Of a DNA stretch of 64,000 nucleotides, positions 52,200 through 64,000 are shown piece after piece; position 1 is the stretch's first letter; every line of letters starts with the position of its first letter. The notes under the pieces were generated by a model. It had not been told where the DNA came from, made no database searches, and saw nothing but the letters and a program-made list of their open reading frames with translations. Made by a program: the position numbers and the translations under genes. The stretch is taken from assembly GCF_964340395.1 (NCBI RefSeq), contig NC_135551.1, positions 6,106,463-6,170,462 of the forward strand, read 5' to 3'. Source of the DNA: Glandiceps talaboti. Its lineage: Eukaryota; Hemichordata; Enteropneusta; Spengelidae.

Positions 52200-53760
52200 T
52201 TTAGGTCTAAGGCATAACGTAGCATATAAATCTACCCAACCTGCGCGAGCAAGATCTGCATCGGTCAATGTAATATTTACATGGTCTATTACAATTTGAT
52301 AAAGTGTACCATTGTATATGCTTGTGCGAGACGTAAAAAAACATCATGCCGTCTAATTGTATGAAACGATTTAGTCACTATGGTTTTGAAGTCAGTGAGA
52401 TAATGTTTGTGAAGTACCCGTATCGTGATGTTATCGCTTGTATAGAAAAACCATCACTGAGGCAAAATCTCACTTTTATCATCATTCATTTTTTAAAGTC
52501 TTCAATCGTGCCAATTAAAAATATCGATACTGCAGTCAGTTATGTGACTTTTTTTTCCAAAAATGTTTATCGTGCATCTCGATTATATATTTTTTCGTCT
52601 TCGTAACATCTTTTTTTTTTATTGTGCCAAAATTAGTAGCTACCACATATAGAACAGTGGAAAAATACAGAATGAGACTGATGATGATGCATGCACGTTG
52701 TGATGGACTCGTGATTAGCTCTAGTCCAGATGCCAATTAGTATCTAACTAAACCATAGACAATAGAGAGTGTCCTCTCTATTTTCTATGACTAAACCAAG
52801 TTTAGTGAGTGGAGGTGTTAAGTTAGGGTGGAATATAATATATGGAAAAAGTCTGATTGATACTGACTGTGATGGGTAGAAGAGCATTTTTAATTGTCAA
52901 AAACAGGGTTGGGGGCCGAATGATATGATTCAAAACGTCATGATTTTCTGGTATATCTTTGTTGTCATGTTGTGTGTCCAGTTGAGGATGGCTGTCTTTG
53001 ACTGGCAAGTTAAGCTACAACAGTAAGTGACTGACTTTGAAAGCAAAGAAAGTGGAAGAACATTGGTGTTAGTTAAAAAACTATTGTTATTAAAGATAAA
53101 CAAGTAAACACAGCAAAACAATTGAGAGTCGGTACGGAAAGGAGCAGATGACCACAGGAAGGTGTTCAGCTGTTCTTCATTGTTCTTTGCAATTTGACGA
53201 CCGGGCGAGGCCTTGAGTAAGTCCAGAAGTTCGAGCAGTCAGTACGTCGCCATTGATAAGGCCGAATGTTTTTGGCAGTATATTAGGTTGTCATTGAGTA
53301 GCTAGCTGTTTATCAGTATTCCACTCAGATGAAACACTCTTTGTCACTTTATAATCTGGCATTATACATGGGATAATTTCCAAAATGTACATGTTTTATC
53401 ATTTCATTTTGGACTTTATAGAAGTTGATGACTAAAATTACCTTACCCTCGATGAAAGTTATGAATGCGACTAGGTTTTACCATAGACAGGGTGGAGGGT
53501 CTATGGTATTTTACCTACTAGAATTAGTTACGACAAGATTGTAAATGCACATGGGCGAGTTTTGCCAGATTGCTTTATTTCAAGTGATTTGAAAATTGTG
53601 AATGGCGGACTTGGCCGTGGTCCATCGAATTGTCGAGTACTACCGTGGTGGCACTAGTCGTTCCTCACTGGAACGGCAAGTGCCACCTTCCGGCGATATT
53701 TATTGTCTTTGAACCTTTCTCAACTAATAAATCACACATAACTCCCCAAACGCTTCCATT
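52200..53760. other. Non-coding interval
   Basis: No supported gene. Two short snap-back sequences (about 52752-52792 and 53482-53512) carry an ACCATAGAC or similar end. Confidence 0.5.
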
Positions 53761-53764
53761 CTAG

Positions 53765-53935
53765 AAATCCGGTGCCGACCCTAAACCTTTTTAATAAAGA
53801 AGAAAAATCAGTAAAATCGCGAAAATTGTGAGTGAAGTCTTGCCAGAAATGGTCATCAACTTAAAAAGACAATAAAAAACGCTGTTCTTCCAATTTGGAA
53901 TGCAGAGCAGATGTCTTTGAAATAGAATTATTTAG
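53765..53935. mobile_element. M1 MITE-like fragment at the outer part of the left arm
   Basis: Reverse-oriented words ATCCGGTGCCGACCCTAAAC, AGTCTTGCCAG and AACTTAAAAAGACAATA match the M1 family. The visible outer part of the inverted repeat lies within it. Confidence 0.55.
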
Positions 53936-53941
53936 TTTGGT

Positions 53942-54359
53942 TTAAAATTTAGTTGAAGTGGGCACAAAACTTGATTTGGTTCTGACTGTTCTGAATTTAG
54001 GGACACGAAATCGTCTCCCTGATGGCAGGAGTTCAAAGTGTTGGGACATAATGTGGCCTTTGTCATTTACCATTTTCCCAGCTTTGTTTTGTACACGAGA
54101 TGTAAACATTTCATTCAAATTAGTCTGCTTTTCACTCAATACTTTACTAAACACATTTACAATTTTGTTCAAGACACTCTTGTAGCTAGTCCCTAGACTA
54201 CCAAACCAGCACAAAAAAAGAAAATGTTAAACCGACTCAAAACTCCGATAGAATGTCTGTAATACCTTGGCATTTACAAAATTTTAGGCCCCTCAATTGT
54301 TGTAGACAGTAAACTCTAGATTGACATTTCTTGTTAATGAAATCTGTGTCAAGACTGTT

Positions 54360-54438
<79 letters not shown>

Positions 54439-55330
54439 ACCTGTTCAACTTTAACATTGTCAATAAAAGGTCGGGCACTACTTTAGGGTTCTTCCTGAAG
54501 TCGACCTTTCGTCCAAGTAGTTTTCTTTACACCAAGTAACAAACCTATCAACTTCATCCAAATAAGTACGGTCAGTATTTGACAGGTCAACTAATGCAGA
54601 GTTATCGGAATATTTGATAAGTGGATTTGTATCGGTACCTGATGAGCAGTCATTTGTGTAAAGTGTAAATAGTTTGTGTGAGAGTATCGTGCTCTGTGGG
54701 GCACCCCTAAATGTTGAATGGAAGGCTGAATTTTTTTTTGGGTAGCGAACAAACTGGGAAAGGTTGACAAGAAAATCCATTATCCAGAGGATGAGTTTGG
54801 GGTTAACGTTTAAATAACTAAGTTTATGAGCCATCATGTTTGGTTGACTTCTGTTAACGACTGATGAAAAGTCAATAACCAATAGTCTTACAAATGAACT
54901 TGGTTTTTCAAGATGTGTATACGCATCGTGAAGTAATGTGAGAGTTGCATTATCAGTACCTCTATTACTTTAATATGTAAATTGGTATGGGTCAAGGTGT
55001 GAATGTTTTTGTGGGTTTTGACAAAGTAAAATACGCTCGAAGCATTTCATCACAATGGAAGTCAGTGCTACAGGACGATGCCTTGGAAGTTTTTAGGGAC
55101 CGGACAGATGGTAGATGTTTTCCAAATGGTTGATATCGTATGATCATTGTACGACCAATTGAACAATCTACTGGAAACACTAGCTAACTGCGATGCATAG
55201 ACATTCAGTAACCTACCACATATGTTATCAGGACCCATAGCTTTCCTTATATTTAGTTTCTTAAAAATAGACAACTCGTTTATCACTGATTTCAAATTAA
55301 CTCTTCTTTTCTTCTTATTTACTCTCAAGA
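53942..55330 (-). pseudogene. Decayed Rex/CR1-group LINE (left arm)
   Basis: Read on the minus strand: KKLNIRKAMGPDNICGRLLN (RT start), VIDFSSVVNRSQPNMMAHKL (palm A), FRGAPQSTILSHKLFTLYTN (the GxPQG box lacking its Gly) and IKYSDNSALVDL (the YADD box changed to YSDN). After a TA microsatellite come [20 protein letters not shown] and the family C-terminus MCWFGSLGTSYKSVLNKIVN and LPSGRRFRVPKFRTVRTKSS. Stops and frameshifts show it is dead; the catalytic Asp change alone would inactivate it. Confidence 0.75.
54362..54434. repeat. (TA)n microsatellite inside LINE
   Basis: A TA run splitting the LINE between the YSDN and C-terminal parts. Confidence 0.95.
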
Positions 55331-56027
55331 TCTAACCCGATGTTATCTATTTCCTTTCCAAAATCGTGAATATCAAAGCGACAGTACATTACAACTTCGC
55401 CTCGCCACAACCCTGTGTTGCTTGGCAAGGTGGTAAATAAAACAAGTTTGCCTTTGGGATTATATTAACTGGGATTATCGACACTGAATAATCCGGTCAA
55501 TCATGGCACTGCGCTCATTGTATGTCACGGCGTAGAAGTATAAACGACGTTCATACTTCCATGACCATAGTTTCTGCGACCTGTCATTTGTTTGACCATA
55601 GACACTCCACTTTTGTGGAGGGTCCATGGTTTGATGGGATGCGTTAATTGTGGCAAACTTGTTTGGCAAATCGATCTGACGCAATATAGCTTGTGACCGT
55701 GGCATGCATAGCTTGGGTCAAAATCTATAACACCGTTAAAGTATAAATAACGTTTAAACTTCCACGATAACACATACCTTTGAGAAATTATACTGACAGT
55801 ATAATTACTCCAAGCACAGACTATTCTCGTGTCAAGCCCCGACACGAACTTGTTTTTCCTTGAAGAGTATATCTCGTGAGACCTATGGAAATTATCAAAA
55901 TCTATATTGTAGTTGAAAAGAGCAAGAATGAAAAGAGGGGAAATTTAAGGGACATCATTTCTATATACACGTGTATTGTGCAAAGAACCCGATATCTTTG
56001 ACCGCGTTGCCGTCAACCGAGCAATGG

Positions 56028-56030
<3 letters not shown>

Positions 56031-56098
<68 letters not shown>
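56031..56098. repeat. (TA)n microsatellite (left arm)
   Basis: A TA run about 95 bases from a Penelope-like terminal motif (GAGTTTCACGCTTGAATGCG at about 56196). Confidence 0.95.
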
Positions 56099-56100
<2 letters not shown>

Positions 56101-56184
56101 AGGTAAGTCATAAACTGAAGGAAAAGTGCTCAATACTGAGAAGTAGAGATGTATTTACACAATGTACACAAGTTATGGCACGGA

Positions 56185-56235
56185 GGCCGTTACTCAGAGT
56201 TTCACGCTTGAATGCGATCTTCAGACGACTAAATA
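56185..56235. mobile_element. Penelope-like terminal motif (left arm)
   Basis: ACTCAGAGTTTCACGCTTGA and GCGATCTTCAGACGAC match the end motif at 27477-27515 and resemble the element ends at 20240. No coding part is attached. The mirror is at about 61558-61608. Confidence 0.5.
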
Positions 56236-57120
56236 ACGGAAATTCAAGTGATAGAATTCGAACTCACAGAAGAACTGGTACCCGGATGTGATGCGCGTTG
56301 TTGAGTGACATGGTGGAATGATAGAATGTATTTGTTTTCCTGGACGATTTAGTGGACGATCTAGTGGAATTAACCTCTAAAAAAAAACATGAATCATGGT
56401 CTGAGTACTTCACAAATGTATTCAATGCTCAAGTCCAAAGTGATGAAAGTTTCTCGATTTCCATGATCTTATCAGATCCGCCTTGATAGACATAAATTCA
56501 GGCATTAATGGTGAGATTAATATCCGACTGTAGTCTTTTGGGCAAGGTAATTACTTTGATAGTCTAGTTCCTATACTGTATCATTGCCATTTACACCTCC
56601 ACTCACAGTATAGTCAGAGTCGTTACTCTAGAAGTCTTGAAATGCATGAGATGCAATTTAAAATTCATTTACAGCCACCCACGCAGTCATTAACATCATG
56701 TCTTTGTTAATAAATCACAAAACTCTAACCAATAACACAGTCCCTCATAAAGTTAGTGTTTATTGGGACAGTAATGTTCAAATGTGGTACATTTGTCAGC
56801 TCATGATGCTACTTATATACTGTTTACATCACCAAAACATTTAGGTTTCACTGATTGGGTGAACAACTTTTTGTGCTATTTGAGGGGCTTTTGGCTAGAC
56901 GTGGTTTAGTTAGAAAACATATTGGCATCCAGACTATTACTTTGAAGGAGATCATTGAAGAACAATAAAAATAAAACCCAAGGTGTGGATATGGGATCAG
57001 TGTGGCATTCTACATAGACATTCTCCAACAATTCTTGTAGACATGTTATGTAACCATTTTTCTTCACGAAAGGCATGTTCCCACAGGAATCAATGGGGTA
57101 GGGGTTTCTAACATTGTCTT

Positions 57121-57520
57121 TTGAAAGTAAATTACATGTATGTCAAAACTAAAATTATTGTATTTACTAAGACTGTAAGAGATGAAATTCTTAAGAAAAT
57201 TGAAAAGTGGTTATTGGTGGTCATAAACTCGACGTTGTTCGCTTTTTATGAATATCTACTAGCGTGTGATTATGTCAAGCAGTGGTCTATGGTATTTAGC
57301 GCTTGCAGCTCAAGCAAGTAAAGCAATGATTGCGGTCATGAGTCAACTTGCAAAACTTGGGACCTTCTAGTCAAAACTAAATTTAAAAGTTTTTGACTGT
57401 AAACTATTACCGATATTAAATTATACGGTGGAGATTTGGGGTTTTAATACGTCTACTGAAACTGAACGTGTTCAAAGTAAATTTCAGTGTTATATTTTGA
57501 GTCGTATATAAACATATATG
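57121..57520 (+). pseudogene. LINE RT thumb/connection fragment (left arm)
   Basis: The frame reads VNYMYVKTKIIVFTKTVRDE, then AKAMIAVMSQLAKLGTF, a stop, and KVFDCKLLPILNYTVEIWGF. The 'KTKxxVF ... LLPILxYxxEIWGF' order is the post-palm region of non-LTR retrotransposons. Mirror at about 60273-60672, minus strand. Confidence 0.65.
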
Positions 57521-57779
57521 TAGTCTTTGAGTATGGGAGCTACAAAAATGCTTGACAAGTGTTCATTACGGGAAGTAGGCTGAAATGTTTTGAGATTGCT
57601 GAACGAGAGCTGCAAAAATTTAACCTCAGACCACTTCTCCTCAGCCCTGGTTCAAGTCCTTAGGTCATAGTGGTGTAAACTACATCTCAGACCACAATGT
57701 AGTGACCTGAGACTACATGTACATGTAGGCCCTACCTACTGGTATATTATGTAACTGCACTTGACGCCAGTGTGATTTC

Positions 57780-58229
57780 TAACTAAACTGTGTTATTGAA
57801 AGAACCGGTATGACGTGATCTGTTTTCTTTGTACCTGACACAATCCTAGCTGCTGTATTTTGGGCACGTTGAAGAGGGACAATGTTTTTAGCTGGCAGCC
57901 CATACAGAAGGGCCATTCAGTAGTCAGGTTTCGATGATATAAGTGCATGACCAAGGTTCTGACAAACTCCGTTTGTAAGATACTGGCGTATGCGACCATA
58001 GACAGTGGAGGGGCCCCCTCCACTGTCAATGATGCGACCTATTGTTCGGAGGTGAAAAAGAACTGATCTACATGTCAACGAGATGTGCTTCTTGAGGTTA
58101 TAACGGTCATCAATTGTTACACAAATGGTACATGCTGAATCCACTAACTGCACAGAAGACGATCCAATGTTGATGTGGTTCATGAGACGAGGAAACCTCT
58201 TGAACTGAGACGTGATAAGGAGGACCTCG
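57780..58229 (-). pseudogene. CR1-like LINE 3' fragment, cut at inverted-repeat boundary
   Basis: The minus strand reads EVLLITSQFKRFPRLMNHIN, VQLVDSACTICVTIDDRYNL, KKHISLTCRSVLFHLRTIGR and YGLPAKNIVPLQRAQNTAAR after a stop. This is the C-terminal part of a CR1-type ORF. Upstream homology ends exactly at 58229, the arm boundary, where unrelated sequence follows. Confidence 0.75.
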
Positions 58230-58939
58230 ATTAACAGGTAATTTAGCGCTTGAAAGATGGCGACGTCCATACATACCTCCCCCCCCGGCTGCACATATTT
58301 TAATATCCAATTATACATTACCCCCTCCCCATACACGTCAGAGAAGTACAGTATGGTACACTATATGACACACTGTAAACTAACAGTGGAAATCAACTTC
58401 AGTGTCCATACATGTCAGACATAGAGATTTCTTTACAAATGGATGTGGGCTCATTGGGCTGTAACCTGTACTTGGAAAAACTTAACCAGCAGAGTTTTCT
58501 TTTTGAATCCTATGTCTTGACAGAAACGGCACCCCCCTTCGATAACTAGTGGGGAGGGTGTGTCCCCCTCCCACAGTAGGCAATTTTTTTAAAAATAAGG
58601 ACATGTAGGAGGCCATTTAGCGGCATAATATTTCAAACCATACACATTATTGGAAGCCATAAAGTACTTGAAAATTGTCTTCAATACCCAAATTGTACTC
58701 TCATTAAATTATTCTACAACTGTATTACCTACACTTTAACTAATACATAGATATTATGGCAGACACACACAATGGCTGCCTAATAATTAAATGTATGGTA
58801 GGTAAATGAAGTGAACAATTTTGCAAAGTACAAGGTAAACGACTGATCCTGTGGTTTGAATGTTCAACAAAGTCTCCACACAGAGAGATAGAGCAAGAGA
58901 GAAGGAGACATACGGAGACGAGAGAGAGAGGGGGGAGAC

Positions 58940-59021
<82 letters not shown>

Positions 59022-59563
59022 CATACACTTACACAAATGTAAATTTACTTGGTAAACAACTGCTCCTGAGATTTAATTTTGGTTCAAATCATGAGCAGAA
59101 TATTCGGGGGCCCTTTCAGACCATCATAATTGTCATGCCCCCCCCTCCCTTTGAACCTCAATTTTGTTCATGCCCCCCCCCCCCCTGTAAATTCTGACTC
59201 CAGCATAATTTCAAGATTATTCCGAGCTCGGTATTACAGGCATTCGACTAGAGTCTTTATACCTCAAAGATATACAACAGTCCATTTCTGTACAAGGCAT
59301 ATCAGAAACCAAACATTTGCAGTGTGGAGTGCCACAAAACCCTGTGCTTGGTCCACTATTACACGCGCTATGCTGTCTATACACATCACCACTTGGAAAG
59401 CTAATCCGACATCACAATCTCAATATGCAACAACATGCAGACGACAACCAGATTTACCAATATATTTCCCAATCACATACGTCAACTACAGTAACTAAGA
59501 TGGAAACTGTTGCACATGATATTATAAACGACCCAAAATAAGCTAGTTTAATGATGGCAAAAC
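58230..59563. other. Spacer of the giant inverted repeat
   Basis: A 1,334 bp unique loop. It contains a hairpin-prone GGGGAGGG/CCCCCTCCC segment near 58550, a (GA)n run at 58920-59020, C-runs near 59141 and 59176, and from about 59290 the upstream part of a CR1-like LINE that continues into the right arm. Confidence 0.8.
58920..59020. repeat. (GA)n microsatellite
   Basis: A nearly pure GA run of about 100 bases, with a short GGGG interruption at its start. Confidence 0.97.
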
Positions 59564-60005
59564 CGAGGTCCTCCTTATCACGTCTCAGTTCAAGAGGTTT
59601 CCTCGTCTCATGAACCACATCAACATTGGATCGTCTTCTGTGCAGTTAGTGGATTCAGCATGTACCATTTGTGTAACAATTGATGACCGTTATAACCTCA
59701 AGAAGCACATCTCGTTGACATGTAGATCAGTTCTTTTTCACCTCCGAACAATAGGTCGCATCATTGACAGTGGAGGGGGCCCCTCCACTGTCTATGGTCG
59801 CATACGCCAGTATCTTACAAACGGAGTTTGTCAGAACCTTGGTCATGCACTTATATCATCGAAACCTGACTACTGAATGGCCCTTCTGTATGGGCTGCCA
59901 GCTAAAAACATTGTCCCTCTTCAACGTGCCCAAAATACAGCAGCTAGGATTGTGTCAGGTACAAAGAAAACAGATCACGTCATACCGGTTCTTTCAATAA
60001 CACAG
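59290..60005 (+). pseudogene. CR1-like LINE RT, longer copy spanning spacer and right arm
   Basis: The plus strand reads LQCGVPQNPVLGPLLHALCC (GVPQG box), QQHADDNQIYQYIS (YADD box as HADD), and after a stop and frameshift FNDGKTEVLLITSQFKRFPR, then the same C-terminus as the left copy. The element crosses the arm boundary without interruption, so this is the ancestral context. Both Asp of the catalytic pair remain, but the ORF is broken. Confidence 0.75.
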
Positions 60006-60272
60006 TTTAGTTAGAAATCACACTGGCGTCAAGTGCAGTTACATAATATACCAGTAGGTAGGGCCTACATGTACATGTAGTCTCAGGTCACTACATTGTG
60101 GTCTGAGATGTAGTTTACACCACTATGACCTAAGGACTTGAACCAGGGCTGAGGAGAAGTGGTCTGAGGTTAAATTTTTGCAGCTCTCGTTCAGCAATCT
60201 CAAAACATTTCAGCCTACTTCCCGTAATGAACACTTGTCAAGCATTTTTGTAGCTCCCATACTCAAAGACTA

Positions 60273-60672
60273 CATATATGTTTATATACGACTCAAAATA
60301 TAACACTGAAATTTACTTTGAACACGTTCAGTTTCAGTAGACGTATTAAAACCCCAAATCTCCACCGTATAATTTAATATCGGTAATAGTTTACAGTCAA
60401 AAACTTTTAAATTTAGTTTTGACTAGAAGGTCCCAAGTTTTGCAAGTTGACTCATGACCGCAATCATTGCTTTACTTGCTTGAGCTGCAAGCGCTAAATA
60501 CCATAGACCACTGCTTGACATAATCACACGCTAGTAGATATTCATAAAAAGCGAACAACGTCGAGTTTATGACCACCAATAACCACTTTTCAATTTTCTT
60601 AAGAATTTCATCTCTTTCAGTCTTAGTAAATACAATAATTTTAGTTTTGACATACATGTAATTTACTTTCAA
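60273..60672 (-). pseudogene. LINE RT thumb/connection fragment (right arm)
   Basis: Mirror of 57121-57520, with one visible residue change (KTERDE instead of KTVRDE). Confidence 0.65.
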
Positions 60673-61692
60673 AAGACAATGTTAGAAACCCCTACCCCAT
60701 TGATTCCTGTGGGAACATGCCTTTCGTGAAGAAAAATGGTTACATAACATGTCTACAAGAATTGTTGGAGAATGTCTATGTAGAATGCCACACTGATCCC
60801 ATATCCACACCTTGGGTTTTATTTTTATTGTTCTTCAATGATCTCCTTCAAAGTAATAGTCTGGATGCCAATATGGTTTCTAACTAAACCACGTCTAGCC
60901 AAAAGCCCATCAAATAGCACAAAAAGTTGTTCACCCAATCAGTGAAACCTAAATGTTTTGGTGATGTAAACAGTATATAAGTAGCATCATGAGCTGACAA
61001 ATGTACCACATTTGAACATTACTGTCCCAATAAACACTAACTTTATGAGGGACTGTGTTATTGGTTAGAGTTTTGTGATTTATTAACAAAGACATGATGT
61101 TAATGACTGCGTGGGTGGCTGTAAATGAATTTTAAATTGCATCTCATGCATTTCAAGACTTCTAGAGTAACGACTCTGACTATACTGTGAGTGGAGGTGT
61201 AAATGGCAATGATACAGTATAGGAACTAGACTATCAAAGTAATTACCTTGCCCAAAAGACTACAGTCGGATATTAATCTCACCATTAATGCCTGAATTTA
61301 TGTCTATCAAGGCGGATCTGATAAGATCATGGAAATCGAGAAACTTTCATCACTTTGGACTTGAGCATTGAATACATTTGTGAAGTACTCAGACCATGAT
61401 TCATGTTTTTTTTTAGAGGTTAATTCCACTAGATCGTCCACTAAATCGTCCAGGAAAACAAATACATTCTATCATTCCACCATGTCACTCAACAACGCGC
61501 ATCACATCCGGGTACCAGTTCTTCTGTGAGTTCGAATTCTATCACTTGAATTTCCGTTATTTAGTCGTCTGAAGATCGCATTCAAGCGTGAAACTCTGAG
61601 TAACGGCCTCCGTGCCATAACTTGTGTACATTGTGTAAATACATCTCTACTTCTCAGTATTGAGCACTTTTCCTTCAGTTTATGACTTACCT

Positions 61693-61795
<103 letters not shown>

Positions 61796-62494
61796 CCATT
61801 GCTCGGTTGACGGCAACGCGGTCAAAGATATCGGGTTCTTTGCACAATACACGTGTATATAGAAATGATGTCCCTTAAATTTCCCCTCTTTTCATTCTTG
61901 CTCTTTTCAACTACAATATAGATTTTGATAAATTCCATAGGTCTCACGAGATATACTCTTCAAGGAAAAACAAGTTCGTGTCGGGGCTTGACACGAGAAT
62001 AGTCTGTGCTTGGAGTAATTATACTGTCAGTATAATTTCTCAAAGGTATGTGTTATCGTGGAAGTTTAAACGTTATTTATACTTTAACGGTGTTATAGAT
62101 TTTGACCCAAGCTATGCATGCCACGGTCACAAGCTATATTGCGTCAGATCGATTTGCCAAACAAGTTTGCCACAATTAACGCATCCCATCAAACCATGGA
62201 CCCTCCACAAAAGTGGAGTGTCTATGGTCAAACAAATGACAGGTCGCAGAAACTATGGTCATGGAAGTATGAACGTCGTTTATACTTCTACGCCGTGACA
62301 TACAATGAGCGCAGTGCCATGATTGACCGGATTATTCAGTGTCGATAATCCCAGTTAATATAATCCCAAAGGCAAACTTGTTTTATTTACCACCTTGCCA
62401 AGCAACACAGGGTTGTGGCGAGGCGAAGTTGTAATGTACTGTCGCTTTGATATTCACGATTTTGGAAAGGAAATAGATAACATCGGGTTAGATC

Positions 62495-63905
<1,411 letters not shown>

Positions 63906-64000
63906 ACCAAACTAAATAATTCTATTTCAAAGACATCTGCTCTGCATTCCAAATTGGAAGAACAGCGTTTTTTATTGTCTTTTTAAGTTGATGACCATTT

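Larger units (their letters stand above)
53847..58229 (+). repeat. Giant inverted repeat, left arm
   Basis: Complementary to 59564-64000. Paired coordinates sum to 117793 in the inner part, 117823 in the middle and 117847 outside; the shifts come only from TA-run length differences of 30 and 24 bases. I noticed about five to ten substitutions over 4.4 kb. The inner boundary (58229/59564) is sharp; the outer boundary may lie beyond the window. Confidence 0.95.

Noticed and set aside
55475-55845. Open frames of 76 and 106 codons, mirrored at 61978-62348
   Set aside because: They are duplicated only because they lie in the inverted repeat; they overlap each other in different frames and show no domain.

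Overview
The window looks like metazoan nuclear DNA, most likely from an invertebrate deuterostome such as a hemichordate or amphioxus. The evidence is spliced genes, Penelope-like and CR1/Rex-like retroelement fragments, abundant microsatellites, and a gene combining a glycosyltransferase fold, TRADD-N and IFIT-type TPRs. The species is an inference from family content only. About a quarter of the window carries recognisable gene sequence; the rest is repeats and transposon debris.

Layout. (1) 1-5.0 kb, minus strand: part of a multi-exon gene (module A, module B, A, B, an exon with the IFIT signature CHFTW, then the start of a TPR exon cut by the window edge). (2) 5-14.3 kb: dispersed repeats, one TIR-bounded element (12.7-14.0 kb) and an orphan plus-strand first exon at 9.88 kb. 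(3) 14.3-25.1 kb, minus strand: the main coding locus. In transcript order it has a GT-B glycosyltransferase-like exon, an acidic linker, a TRADD-N-like exon, a charged linker, then either a short terminal exon with a stop and AATAAA, or A-B-A-B-CHFTW-TPR. Every splice junction I derived agrees in phase (phase 1, except phase 0 before the TPR exon). The downstream half is a paralogue of region 1. The 2.6 kb intron at 19.9-22.5 kb holds a Penelope-like element fragment between perfect 188 bp inverted repeats. (4) 25-27.6 kb: non-coding, with TA microsatellites and a 20 bp minisatellite. (5) 27.6-36.5 kb: a very large TATAC/GTATA-derived satellite that switches strand, interrupted by a Penelope RT fragment and by a fold-back element. 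(6) 36.5-39 kb: dispersed repeats. (7) 39.3-41.9 kb: a 169 bp tandem satellite with a five-monomer (845 bp) higher-order repeat, followed by a decayed LINE. (8) 42.8-53.8 kb: mostly featureless AT-rich DNA with short hairpins and one MITE-like copy. (9) 53.85-64.0 kb: a giant inverted repeat (arms about 4.4 kb, spacer 1,334 bp, nearly identical) carrying at least three decayed LINE fragments per arm; the right arm runs off the window.

Functionally, the main locus reads as an innate-immune type receptor or adaptor: a probably catalytically dead glycosyltransferase domain and a death-signalling adaptor domain (TRADD-N) upstream of duplicated unknown modules and an IFIT-like RNA-sensor-type TPR domain. 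Whether this is one fused transcript or two abutting genes is the main open question; the sequence allows both through alternative splicing.
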